From Clostridiales bacterium UBA1774 (GTDB lineage: Bacteria; Bacillota; Clostridia; Oscillospirales; Oscillospiraceae), in contig DCGQ01000023.1 of NCBI GenBank assembly GCA_002314635.1, forward strand, positions 1 to 20,329: a stretch of DNA of 20,329 bases. The letters run 5' to 3'. Below the pieces are notes generated by a model. It did no database searches. It worked only from the letters and a program-made list of their open reading frames with translations, and was not told where the DNA came from. Below, piece by piece: positions 1-8,152 of this stretch. The translations under genes were made by a program, and so were the position numbers. Position 1 is the stretch's first letter, and every line of letters starts with the position of its first letter.

Positions 1-22
1 GCACAACGCCAACACTTTTACA

Positions 23-49
23 GGACACGGGTTTTCCGTGTCCTTTTTT
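23..49 (+). terminator. Intrinsic terminator 1 (upstream gene)
   Basis: A perfect 8-bp stem (GGACACGG at 23-30 with CCGTGTCC at 36-43) has a GTTTT loop and is followed directly by six T (44-49). It presumably ends a plus-strand transcript that enters from outside the window. Confidence 0.85.
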
Positions 50-59
50 CATACTTTGC

Positions 60-92
60 CTCTGATGAATTGCTGTTCATCAGAGTTTTTTT
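60..92 (+). terminator. Intrinsic terminator 2, tandem with the first
   Basis: A perfect 10-bp stem (CTCTGATGAA at 60-69 with TTCATCAGAG at 76-85) has a 6-nt loop and a run of seven T (86-92). It sits 10 nt after the first terminator, so read-through into the large gene downstream should be very low. The stretch 100-229 that follows shows no gene that I can support. Confidence 0.88.
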
Positions 93-229
93 GTATAAAC
101 GAGAAAATCTCACGTACATTGTAACTTTCCCGCTTTTACGGGTGTATTATGTGCGAAGGGGGATTCCGCGGATGTGCCTGCGGATGGATTGAAAGTTCAA
201 ATTATGAATGTATATTTGGCAAAGCAGAC

Positions 230-259
230 TTGACAGAGATAGAACCGGTAATTTATAAT
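230..259 (+). promoter_or_regulatory. Consensus sigma-A promoter of the giant gene
   Basis: TTGACA (230-235), an 18-nt spacer and TATAAT (254-259) match both consensus hexamers perfectly. The predicted start is near 266, leaving a leader of about 37 nt before the ATG at 303. This implies strong, constitutive-type transcription unless a repressor acts. No obvious operator was seen. Confidence 0.85.
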
Positions 260-302
260 GCTATAGAATGGATAAAAAATATATTAAAGGATGTGGACAT
301 AA

Positions 303-3300
303 ATGGACAGCAACGTCAACAATGAAAAAAACAATATTCAAGGCGCAGAAAAGGAAGTTAATAAGGGAAAGAAAGCTGACAAAATTAGAGAGCAGACTCA
401 GGCAGATATTGAAATTAAGGATTATTACTATCAAAAACGGAGAGAGCTTTTCACTCCTGAGGATTTCGTAAAATTTTCTAAGACAGATCGCTTTCTACAA
501 TTTGTCGCGGATGCAAAAGAGATGCGCAATATGGGCAAAAACTACACTCTGTTTGAAGAGACAATTTTCATGGACAAAAAAGCGCCAAAGGATTTGTTGA
601 GTCAAGTTAAACCGGATAAAGAAGCAAGCCCGGATGAAACGACTAATGCCAAATTCCTGCAGGATATGATTATGCAAACATTTAAAGTAGCAGACGGAAT
701 TAAAAAAGCTGTAGATAATAGCAATTCAGACGACAGCGGCGAAGCTGCAGATGGCGAGGAAAAAGAGGCTGGCGGGTTAGTCGAATTAGTTCAAGGTACG
801 AAAGCATACGAAAAAATTAACCAGATCAGCACGATTGCCGAGCCCATCGTTGGAGCGGTAAGTCTGGCTATAGCCAAGGCCATCACGAATGAGCAATCTA
901 AAAACATAGAACAACAAAACAGTGAATTTCGCAAGGTAGCCAGCAAGGTGGGTTCTAACCTGCGTCAATTTATAGAAAATTTCCACACGGAAAACGGTGT
1001 ATTCAGCGGCGAAGTGGGACAAACACTTGAGACGATTTTCGCACCTGTGACGAAGATTTACCAGGCAACAAAGCCGGTTCAGGATGCATTGGCACCCTGG
1101 ATCAACGATTTCGAACAACAACAATTGAGTGACCAGCAGGCACTGTCTGGGCATGTCAAATTCACAAAGCTTCTGCAAGTAGACAAGTTTTGGGAATATG
1201 AGAAAGATATCCTACCAGAGCACAGAGTGCCAAAAAACCCCCTGATAGACGACGGGGAGATGGACGAAATTCCGCTCGATGAAATCGTAGAGGGGTCACA
1301 CGAAGATAAGCTGGACGATGCTGCCCCGATCAATGCAAATTCAGCCAATCACGCACAGCCAGAGGCAGTTCGCACCGATATAATGGCCAGTAGGGAACAG
1401 CAGAATTGCTTTAAACAGATGCATACCACTATGACAAAGAAGGACTGCCTGAACCAACTTCAATTAAACCTGAAGACATTAGAAAGCATCGAATTCTACG
1501 AGGAAGCCGAGGATGCCAATACAAAACCCAAGCGCAGAGAATTAAGTCCTGGAGAAGTAGCTAAAATTTATAGTATGTTTCATAATTTGAACTATCTATA
1601 TTTCCAATATAACCATCTGTGTACGCTTGATACGGATCCCAGCAATCATCTGCAGCCCAACGAATATGAAGAATATCCCAAGTCCAGCCGCGTGACAAAG
1701 AACGGGTCGGCTATGTTTTTCCGGGTCGGAAAATTCCTGCAGGACGGCTTTGCCAGCCGGGAAATCAATCTGGATATTGAGGATAAGGAATACGAAAAAC
1801 TGCGGGATATATACAAAGATCAACGCCAAAAGACACAACAAGAATTCGAAGATTACTATATGAAAAACGTTTTTAAAACGGTTGAGGTGTCGGAGCCAGA
1901 TAACAAGGTCGAAAATAAGCTGGATGGCCAAGATAAACCCCAAAAAAAGACTACAAAAATTCAAACACAAGGAGGCGTTGACGCCGATACGTTCAATATC
2001 GGCAGCGATTTCCTGATTCTTACCAAGGATAATACCTATGCCGAGGAAACAGAGGCTGTGTGGGATCCTAAAAATGAAAATAATCCGACCGAGGTTCCGG
2101 AAACGCTGAAATCGATTAAGGATAACTGGAAGGTCATGCCCTCCGATATTCTGGTTTCTCCCGAGCTTCTGGTGGATGAAGACCAGGACAGGATCTCCGG
2201 ACTGCAGGAATTGAAAAACAAAATCGCATCGAACAGGGAATACGAGAACGAGCTATATAATTCCGTGATTAATAAAAAGAAAGAAGCGATTGAAAAAAAG
2301 TATAAAGACCTAATAAAGAATGTGGAAGATAGAACCGAATCGACGGTCAAACCTTATCAGGATAAGGTTAAAGCCGCACAAGATAATCTCAGCAAAAATC
2401 CAATAGGAATAAAGAACAAGGATGCGCTTGATAAATACAAAGAAGAGCTCGACGACTTCAACAAAACAGAATCGGAAAACGCTGGTGCAGCACTGGAGGT
2501 TATGAAGGAGCTTTTACAAATAAATGGAGGTTCTTACCCAGAGAATACTGTGGAACAGGCTGACAATACCAAAATAAAGACCATGTTTATGGATTATAAA
2601 GACGGAGCAGGTGTAAGCTCAAAGGCTACCGTGCTTGACATAAAGAGTACTTCACTGAAGAATTCAATCAGTGGTTTAGATGAAGAAATCGAGAAACTAG
2701 ATAAATCGATCAAAGACCAGGAGAATAAAAGGGACGCAGATCAGATAGAACGCCTTAGATTGGAAAGTGAGGCAGCTGATAAAAGATTTTTAGTAGGTAA
2801 GCTGGATAGTTATTTTAACGGAAATAGCGATAGCGATATATACAATATGCCCAAAGAAGTGAGTGAAGCTCTCGAAAAGTACGATCACAAGGATGCGCTC
2901 GACGGTCTGAAGCAACCATTGGAAGATGTAAAAACGGCCGCAGGCGAGTTAACAACTGTGCTGATTAAGGAACTCAAGACAGATTCAGATCAAAGCGTGA
3001 CAGCGCTTTTCAGAATGGCCAATGCGGTTAACGACCTTAACATTCGTATAGCGCCCTTAAAACAGCATATGGAACAACTGCCGAATAGGACAAAAACGAA
3101 AAGAGACGTAGAGGCCTTAAGTAGCCATTTGTTTCTTTTAAACTTCAGCGGAGAGTCACTGGTGTCCCGGAAGCGTATAGATAATGAGTCTCAGCCAGAG
3201 CAGAATCAACAGCCAAGCAACTCGGATGGACAAGAAGATATGAGTAGAATGTTCACTGAGTCTCCCGATAATTCCAAAAATGAATATCAAACGGCGAAGT

Positions 3301-4970
3301 TGGCGCCTCATGAAGTGGAAACGTACTACAAAGATCCAGCGCATGCATCAGAATTTGCGAATAATGTTACGGCAATCATGGCGCAAATAAAAACATTCGT
3401 GGGACTAGCTTATAGCTCCACGAAGAACGGTGGTAGAGAAATCAATAAGGCATTAGGCGGCAACCTTAGCCAGGCCTGCATTGAAGACTTAGGAAGAATA
3501 TCAGAAGTTCTTGATCGGTTTGACGAGTGCGAAGATATTTTGAAAAAAGCACAAAATTTCATGGATGTAAAAGGTAAATTTCAGAAGCCATGGGAAGCGG
3601 CTCAGAGAGCTGGCAGAAATTTGATGACTCAGCTACGGAGTGACATCAATCAGACGCCTTTCCGTAAAAATAAGGTACAGACCGTCACTGAAATAACAAA
3701 GAAAGCGTGTCAGGAACAAATCGATAAATTTAAGAAGATAAAACAGGAAAAACAGACGGAAAAGGAGAAGCTGAATCAAAAACTGGAATACCTGGCAAAG
3801 GTGAAAGTTCTTCTGACAACAGGTAATGACTTGCATAATACGTTAATGCGGGAAGATAAAGGTTATCAGGTGCAGTTGGAGCTGGATGCTCAACAAGCTC
3901 TTGTGGACATGGGAAACCAGCAGCTGCAAGAAGACAAGAATAGGCTGGACGAAGAGAAGAATACGGAGCTGCTTGCTGTCGAAACGGAGCTGGATGAGAA
4001 CATCAAGAAGAAACACCAGAAAAGACTTGAGGTTCTGAAGAAAGCCGAAGAAAAGGTTGACAAGATCCTGGAGGGCGCAGAGAAGCTGAAAGAATCTGAG
4101 AAAGCCCTGTCCGATGCTGCTGAGAAATTCGGTAAAGCCAAGAAGAGTTACGAACAGAAGTTTGAGAAGATCAACCAGCAGAGGGAAAGTAACAGAATCA
4201 ACAACGAAATCTCCTGGAACGAAGAGATGAACAGCGCTCTTGAGTCAATCAACAACTCGGGCAAGAAAATCGGCAATGATTCCTCCTTATATCTCACTGT
4301 GGTGGATGAGATTCGAAAGTTCGTCGGCAACAAAGGCGAGAGAACCAAGTCGGAGGTATGGAATTACAGGGCGATGAAATATAAGGAAAAGAAGCCTGAC
4401 GCCAAATTGAATGAAATGCTTATCTATGACCTGAAAGACAGCACCAAGTGGGCAATCGAAACGAAAAAGCTGCGGAAGGCGCTGGACGATTACATCACGG
4501 CCCGAGTCAGAAAAAAAGAAAAAGCTAAGTTTACCAGTCTGGGACAGCAGCGTCTGGACGCTGTGATACGCCTGAGGAACATCCTCGACGCGCGCCAAAA
4601 TATGCTGAACCTCTATGAACAAGAGACCCAGGAGATGGAGAATAAAAAGAAGACGCTGGATCCGGATTGCGTGGTGGAGGCGCTGGTCACGAATAAGCTC
4701 CAGAGAAACAAGAATCTGCCCGTTACCGACAATAATGAAAAAATGATCGAACTTCTGGGCGGGGAACGCTCTGCAAAAAGTCTTGGTATATTTCTGGCGG
4801 TCAATCCGGCTCAGAAGAAGGTTCCGAAAGTCGAAGCGGCGAACCACAAAAAAGAGGGGCCTGCAAAGAAACTGGAAGACAAAGAGAATAAGCAGAGAAG
4901 TAAAGAGAATAAAGAGAATAAAGTTGTCGATAAGAAAAAGGGCGGCAAAGCCATGGGCGGCCCTAACTGA
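303..4970 (+). CDS. Giant charged coiled-coil protein, unknown function
   Basis: I do not recognise this 1555-residue protein. No signal peptide or convincing membrane segment is visible, so it is probably cytoplasmic. It is rich in Lys, Glu, Asp, Asn and Gln. A moderately hydrophobic amphipathic stretch lies near residues 175-195. Long helical, coiled-coil-like stretches lie at about 655-730, 785-830 and 1130-1300. A better ordered block at about 1370-1450 contains DLKDSTKW and LGQQRLDAVIRLRNILDAR. The last 55 residues are a Lys/Glu/Asn low-complexity tail. The ATG at 303 follows AAAGGA (286-291, 11-nt spacing) and the start lies about 37 nt downstream of the predicted transcription start. 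The gene is monocistronic, between tandem terminators and a downstream hairpin. By eye it is more AT-rich than all its neighbours, especially in the first three quarters, which suggests transfer. A structural, scaffold or phage-derived role is possible but not shown. Confidence 0.9.
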   Translation: MDSNVNNEKNNIQGAEKEVNKGKKADKIREQTQADIEIKDYYYQKRRELFTPEDFVKFSKTDRFLQFVADAKEMRNMGKNYTLFEETIFMDKKAPKDLLSQVKPDKEASPDETTNAKFLQDMIMQTFKVADGIKKAVDNSNSDDSGEAADGEEKEAGGLVELVQGTKAYEKINQISTIAEPIVGAVSLAIAKAITNEQSKNIEQQNSEFRKVASKVGSNLRQFIENFHTENGVFSGEVGQTLETIFAPVTKIYQATKPVQDALAPWINDFEQQQLSDQQALSGHVKFTKLLQVDKFWEYEKDILPEHRVPKNPLIDDGEMDEIPLDEIVEGSHEDKLDDAAPINANSANHAQPEAVRTDIMASREQQNCFKQMHTTMTKKDCLNQLQLNLKTLESIEFYEEAEDANTKPKRRELSPGEVAKIYSMFHNLNYLYFQYNHLCTLDTDPSNHLQPNEYEEYPKSSRVTKNGSAMFFRVGKFLQDGFASREINLDIEDKEYEKLRDIYKDQRQKTQQEFEDYYMKNVFKTVEVSEPDNKVENKLDGQDKPQKKTTKIQTQGGVDADTFNIGSDFLILTKDNTYAEETEAVWDPKNENNPTEVPETLKSIKDNWKVMPSDILVSPELLVDEDQDRISGLQELKNKIASNREYENELYNSVINKKKEAIEKKYKDLIKNVEDRTESTVKPYQDKVKAAQDNLSKNPIGIKNKDALDKYKEELDDFNKTESENAGAALEVMKELLQINGGSYPENTVEQADNTKIKTMFMDYKDGAGVSSKATVLDIKSTSLKNSISGLDEEIEKLDKSIKDQENKRDADQIERLRLESEAADKRFLVGKLDSYFNGNSDSDIYNMPKEVSEALEKYDHKDALDGLKQPLEDVKTAAGELTTVLIKELKTDSDQSVTALFRMANAVNDLNIRIAPLKQHMEQLPNRTKTKRDVEALSSHLFLLNFSGESLVSRKRIDNESQPEQNQQPSNSDGQEDMSRMFTESPDNSKNEYQTAKLAPHEVETYYKDPAHASEFANNVTAIMAQIKTFVGLAYSSTKNGGREINKALGGNLSQACIEDLGRISEVLDRFDECEDILKKAQNFMDVKGKFQKPWEAAQRAGRNLMTQLRSDINQTPFRKNKVQTVTEITKKACQEQIDKFKKIKQEKQTEKEKLNQKLEYLAKVKVLLTTGNDLHNTLMREDKGYQVQLELDAQQALVDMGNQQLQEDKNRLDEEKNTELLAVETELDENIKKKHQKRLEVLKKAEEKVDKILEGAEKLKESEKALSDAAEKFGKAKKSYEQKFEKINQQRESNRINNEISWNEEMNSALESINNSGKKIGNDSSLYLTVVDEIRKFVGNKGERTKSEVWNYRAMKYKEKKPDAKLNEMLIYDLKDSTKWAIETKKLRKALDDYITARVRKKEKAKFTSLGQQRLDAVIRLRNILDARQNMLNLYEQETQEMENKKKTLDPDCVVEALVTNKLQRNKNLPVTDNNEKMIELLGGERSAKSLGIFLAVNPAQKKVPKVEAANHKKEGPAKKLEDKENKQRSKENKENKVVDKKKGGKAMGGPN
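4881..4921 (+). repeat. Short AAAGAGAAT repeats in the 3' end of the giant gene
   Basis: AAAGAGAAT occurs at 4881, 4902 and 4911, the last two directly adjacent. In the protein this gives the KENK/KENKENK low-complexity tail. Such a tract could vary in length by slippage in 9-nt steps without shifting the frame. Confidence 0.6.
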
Positions 4971-5010
4971 AAAAAGTATCCCTCCCTGCGGTTTCGGCTG
5001 CAGGGAGGGA
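4971..5010 (-). terminator. Distal terminator for the rpoA transcript
   Basis: A perfect 11-bp stem (4979-4989 with 5000-5010) has a 10-nt loop. Read on the minus strand it is followed by TACTTTTTT (plus 4978-4970), so it serves the leftward rpoA transcript. On the plus strand it lacks a T run. Confidence 0.65.
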
Positions 5011-5020
5011 CGAAAAGAAA

Positions 5021-5056
5021 AACGCTGAGAGAAAAACGATTCTCCCAGCGTTTTTT
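5021..5056 (+). terminator. Terminator of the giant gene, probably bidirectional
   Basis: The stem 5023-5033 / 5040-5050 has one A-C mismatch, a 6-nt loop and T6 at 5051-5056. On the minus strand the same hairpin is followed by TTTTTCTTTT, so it can also stop rpoA transcription. It separates the two convergent genes. Confidence 0.8.
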
Positions 5057-5078
5057 ACCGGTGGTTCAGGTGAGCAGC

Positions 5079-6065
5079 TCAGTCGTTGTTATCCGAGCGA
5101 AGGGAAAGACCCATCCGCATGAGCTTTTCCTTGATCTCCTCCAGAGACTTGGCACCCAGATTCCGCAGCTTGCCCACGGTATCCTCATTCAGCCTGCACA
5201 GCTCGCCGATGGTGTTGATGTTGGAGCGTTTCAGGGAATTGTAGCTGCGGACGCTCAGCTCCATCATGTCGATGGACTGGGACAGCAGATCAGATCCGGT
5301 GTCCTGCGAGGCAGGAGCAACAGCCAGACCAATCTCCGGGTCGCCGCCCAGCGCGGAGCAGAGCAGCGCATAGTGGCTGATCAGAATTTTGGAAGCAAGC
5401 ATGACCGCGTCCCCCGGGGTAATGGAACCGTTGGTGGTCACATCCAGCGTCAGCTTGTCATGGTTCAGACTGCTGCCCACGCGGGCGCTTTCGGAAGCAT
5501 AGGCCACATTGGTGATGGGGGTGAAGATGCTGTCGGTGTAAATGGTGCCGATCTCCGTGGCGCGGGCAAGATCCTTGTTCTGGGAGCCGGAGAAGTATCC
5601 CACGCCCTTGGAGAATACCAGAGTCATGGAAAGATGGGCGCCTTCGCTGAGCGTGCAGAGGTAATGCTCCGGGTTTACGATGGTGATACCGGAACCGGAC
5701 GCAATATCTCCGGCTGTTACCGTGCATGGCCCGGTCTTCTCAATCGCGCCGGTGACAGAGTCCTCCTCAAATACATCGGCAACGATTCCCTTGATATTCA
5801 GGACCAGCTCGCACACATCCTCTTTCATGCCGGAAACCGTGGAAAACTCATGGGCCACGCCGGGAATCCGAATGGCAGATACGGCGGCACCGGGGATGGA
5901 ATTCATCAGCACGCGGCGCAGCGAGTTGCCAAGGGTGGTACCATAGCCCTGCACAAGAGGCTCAAATGTAAAAATACTATGATTTTCGGAGACATGCTGT
6001 TCCTTTATGGTTGGATTATCGAACTTAACCAGAGAAAAGAGCTGCTGGCGTTCAGAGTCAAACAT
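5079..6065 (-). CDS. rpoA: RNA polymerase alpha subunit
   Basis: This is a full-length alpha subunit of 328 residues. The N-terminal assembly domain has GTTLGNSLRRVL (42-53) and the HEF/KEDV block (72-84). The C-terminal domain has VRSYNSLK (272-279) and NLGAKSLEEIKEK (302-314). Residues equivalent to E. coli alpha R265, N268, L270, K298, S299 and E302 are kept, while C269 is Ser. The N-terminal domain departs from the family in places: the usual GRGY is GVGY (154-157), and the segment at about 93-135 looks divergent. The start has GGAGG (6-nt spacing) and its own promoter. Family knowledge says rpoA normally sits with rpsM-rpsK-rpsD and rplQ. Here it stands alone between unrelated genes, so it may be a second, paralogous copy or a relocated single copy. 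Loss of essential motifs was not seen, so it should be functional. Confidence 0.95.
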   Translation of the reverse strand: MFDSERQQLFSLVKFDNPTIKEQHVSENHSIFTFEPLVQGYGTTLGNSLRRVLMNSIPGAAVSAIRIPGVAHEFSTVSGMKEDVCELVLNIKGIVADVFEEDSVTGAIEKTGPCTVTAGDIASGSGITIVNPEHYLCTLSEGAHLSMTLVFSKGVGYFSGSQNKDLARATEIGTIYTDSIFTPITNVAYASESARVGSSLNHDKLTLDVTTNGSITPGDAVMLASKILISHYALLCSALGGDPEIGLAVAPASQDTGSDLLSQSIDMMELSVRSYNSLKRSNINTIGELCRLNEDTVGKLRNLGAKSLEEIKEKLMRMGLSLRSDNND

Positions 6066-6097
6066 TGGCTACCTCCGATTAGGAAAATTGGAATAAC

Positions 6098-6126
6098 ATT
6101 ATACATAATGATTTCAAAAAATGCAA
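6098..6126 (-). promoter_or_regulatory. rpoA promoter
   Basis: On the minus strand, TTGCAT (plus 6121-6126), a 17-nt spacer and TATAAT (plus 6098-6103) are present. The predicted start is near 6091, followed by a 25-nt leader with GGAGG (plus 6071-6076) before the ATG at 6065. This shows that rpoA is transcribed on its own and not from a ribosomal-protein operon. Confidence 0.85.
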
Positions 6127-6189
6127 GGGGTATTTTTGCAGATATGGATGAAAGATTGGGGAAGTATGCCGGGGGATGCGGAATCCTGC

Positions 6190-6234
6190 CCGTTCCCGGG
6201 GAGCGGCGGCGAAAAGAGGCCATCCCCGGAACGG
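6190..6234. repeat. Inverted repeat between the VWA gene and the rpoA promoter
   Basis: CCGTTCCCGGGGA (6190-6202) and TCCCCGGAACGG (6223-6234) pair over 12 bp with a one-base bulge and a 20-nt loop. Neither strand has a T run after it, so it is not a canonical intrinsic terminator. It lies 50 nt after the VWA stop codon, where it could act as a Rho-type or 3'-end-stabilising hairpin. Confidence 0.5.
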
Positions 6235-6283
6235 AGATGACCTGTTGATGATCGGGAAACTGAGCGCGGGGCGCATCCGACTG

Positions 6284-6919
6284 TTAGGGTTCGTCCGAAT
6301 CCAGACTGTCTGCCCAGTCCGCCGTAATGGTTTTGCGATTCCGCACCTCGGAGACCACATTGCTCACACAGGCGTACAGCGCATTGGTGCCGACGCCGGT
6401 GGCCCGGTAGTTTGCGCTGCGTTCCCGGCGAATGCCGATGCGCTCCGCGGTTTCCGCCGCGTCGATATTGGCGGCGAGGAACAGAAACTCCCAGCCGTAT
6501 TTCTCCTGTTCTTTTTGAATCATCTGCCGCACATGACCAGCGGAATAGCGGCGGCTGGCGTTTTCCATGCCGTCGGTGGTGATGACGAAGATCGTATGCT
6601 CCGGCACATCCTCCGGACGCGCGTATTTGTGGATATTGCCGATGTGATGAATGGCGCCGCCGATGGCGTCGATCAGGGCGGTGCAGCCGCCCACGGTGTA
6701 GTCCCGGTCAGTCATGGGCGGAATGTCCCGGATGTCCCGGCGGTCATGGATCACGGTGCTGTCATTGGAAAAGAGGACCGTGGACACATAGACCTTGCCG
6801 TCCTGCTTCTTCTGCTTTTCGATCATGGCGTTGAAGCCGCCGATGGTATCGGCCTCCAGACCAGCCATGGACCCGCTGCGGTCCAGAATGAAAACCAGCT
6901 CCGTAATGTTGTTGTTCAT
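6284..6919 (-). CDS. VWA (von Willebrand A) domain protein with intact MIDAS
   Basis: The 211-residue protein is a single VWA fold. The metal-ion-dependent adhesion site is complete: DRSGS (13-17), Thr80 in GGCTALID, and Asp116 in TTDGMEN. There is no signal peptide or membrane segment, so it is probably a cytoplasmic metal-dependent protein-binding module. The start has GGGAGG seven nt upstream. The gene follows the macro domain-HTH gene on the same strand after a 101-nt gap, in which a TATGAT (-10-like, near 7000) is visible but no good -35. The two are probably co-expressed. VWA proteins often pair with AAA ATPases or conflict-system enzymes. No ATPase is adjacent here, so the partner is unknown. 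Confidence 0.85.
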   Translation of the reverse strand: MNNNITELVFILDRSGSMAGLEADTIGGFNAMIEKQKKQDGKVYVSTVLFSNDSTVIHDRRDIRDIPPMTDRDYTVGGCTALIDAIGGAIHHIGNIHKYARPEDVPEHTIFVITTDGMENASRRYSAGHVRQMIQKEQEKYGWEFLFLAANIDAAETAERIGIRRERSANYRATGVGTNALYACVSNVVSEVRNRKTITADWADSLDSDEP

Positions 6920-7020
6920 GTGAGATCCTCCCTGTATGATGTGATTGCAGCCTTGAATCGGCTTGTGGTCCCATCATAGCGGATCGGGAGCGCCTTTTGG
7001 TAAATCGCCGGGATACCGGT

Positions 7021-8073
7021 TCAGCAGCCAAGGCAGACCTGATCGTAGCGGAACAGCGCCGCGTTGATCTCGTAAATATCATAATTGCCGTTCATGATAT
7101 AGAACCGGATGATCATATCAAAGGTGTTGCTGCGGGACAGGGTAAAGCCTACGGTTTCCAGCAGCTGCTGGGTTTCCTCCAGCGTCAGCTCCAGCGCAAT
7201 GGCGAAGGCCAGCACCGTGGTCTTGCTGGGCTTGTAGGCCGGGTCGTTGTTGATCTTCCAGAAGGTGGCCTTGCTCACATTGGCTTTTTTGTAGCAGGCC
7301 ACATCGGTCATGCCTTTCCGGTCGATCAGCTTCAGCAGCATCAGAGAAAAGGAATCGTCCTGCTGACGGATCCAGTCAGACAGCTCCGGGGGGAGCGCAT
7401 CGTCCTCTGCGTCTGCCATGGGCAGCGAACAGGCATTGGCGCGGAACCGGCTTTGCAGTGCGCCCAGCAGGTGTTTCTTCTGCTTCGGCCTGACGGCTTC
7501 CTTCGGCGCGGCTGCCCCGGGCATTGGTGCGGACAACGCTTCCACAGGTTCCGCGGAGCGGGTGAGAAACCGTTCCAGCTCGGATTCGCTTTGCAGCGTA
7601 TAGGCGCTGCGGTTCAGGATGCAGAGATACACGTCCATGTCCCGGTCCGTGCTGTTCAGAAAGTCCGTGATGGCGCGGACGGCGATCCGCAGCACCTGAT
7701 CTCTGGGGAAGCCGAAGGTTCCGGAGGAGATCAGCGGAAAGGCGAGGGAAGTGAGGCCCATATGATCTGCCAGAAACAGCGCATTCAGATAGCAGCTCCG
7801 CAGCAGGACCCTCTCATTGTGGGTTCCATCCTGCCAGACCGGGCCGACGGTGTGGATGACGTACCCGGCGGGAAGCAGACCGCCCCCTGTTGCCGCAGCC
7901 GCGCCGGTTTCCAGCGCATCCAGCAGAGCACAGGATTCCCGCAGCTCCGGCCCGGCAGCGGTATGTACCGCGTAATCGGTGCCGCCGCTGCCGCTGAATC
8001 CGGAATCGGTGGGGTTTACAATGGCGTCGCATTCCATCGTGGTAATGTCCTGATATCGAATTGTAAGCGGCAT
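7021..8073 (-). CDS. Macro domain protein fused to a C-terminal helix-turn-helix domain
   Basis: The protein has 350 residues. Residues 1 to about 155 are a macro domain, the fold that binds or hydrolyses ADP-ribose adducts. Visible motifs are IVNPTD (18-23, in place of the common NAAN), GSGGTDYAVH with Asp33 kept, TGGGLLP, YVIHTVGP and the phosphate-loop motif SSGTFGFP. A linker of about 90 residues is rich in Ala and Pro. Residues about 250-312 look like an XRE-type helix-turn-helix (KKANVSKATFWKI), followed by a conserved-looking tail ending CLGC. The likely role is an ADP-ribose-responsive regulator, or a hydrolase that is also a DNA-binding protein; this is inferred from the domains only. 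AGGAGG lies 8 nt before the chosen ATG. A second ATG at 8080 would be too close to it. It has its own promoter and precedes the VWA gene. Confidence 0.88.
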   Translation of the reverse strand: MPLTIRYQDITTMECDAIVNPTDSGFSGSGGTDYAVHTAAGPELRESCALLDALETGAAAATGGGLLPAGYVIHTVGPVWQDGTHNERVLLRSCYLNALFLADHMGLTSLAFPLISSGTFGFPRDQVLRIAVRAITDFLNSTDRDMDVYLCILNRSAYTLQSESELERFLTRSAEPVEALSAPMPGAAAPKEAVRPKQKKHLLGALQSRFRANACSLPMADAEDDALPPELSDWIRQQDDSFSLMLLKLIDRKGMTDVACYKKANVSKATFWKINNDPAYKPSKTTVLAFAIALELTLEETQQLLETVGFTLSRSNTFDMIIRFYIMNGNYDIYEINAALFRYDQVCLGC

Positions 8074-8123
8074 GGGGCATTCCTCCTGTTTATCAGACCA
8101 GTTCTGACGGCTTTCTGCTTAAT

Positions 8124-8152
8124 AGTATAGCACAGCTCCCAAAGCCGCGCAA
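8124..8152 (-). promoter_or_regulatory. Promoter of the macro-HTH / VWA unit
   Basis: Minus strand TTGCGC (plus 8147-8152), a 17-nt spacer and TATACT (plus 8124-8129) are present. The predicted start near 8117 leaves a leader of about 43 nt. The sequence shows no clear operator for self-regulation by the HTH domain. Confidence 0.65.

Noticed and set aside
268..471. 67-codon frame overlapping the start of the giant gene
   Set aside because: Its ATG lies about 2 nt after the predicted transcription start with no ribosome binding site, and it overlaps the giant gene out of frame.
5061..8130. Long plus-strand open frames opposite rpoA, the VWA gene and the macro-HTH gene
   Set aside because: They shadow genes with recognised domains on the minus strand and cross their promoters and terminators.
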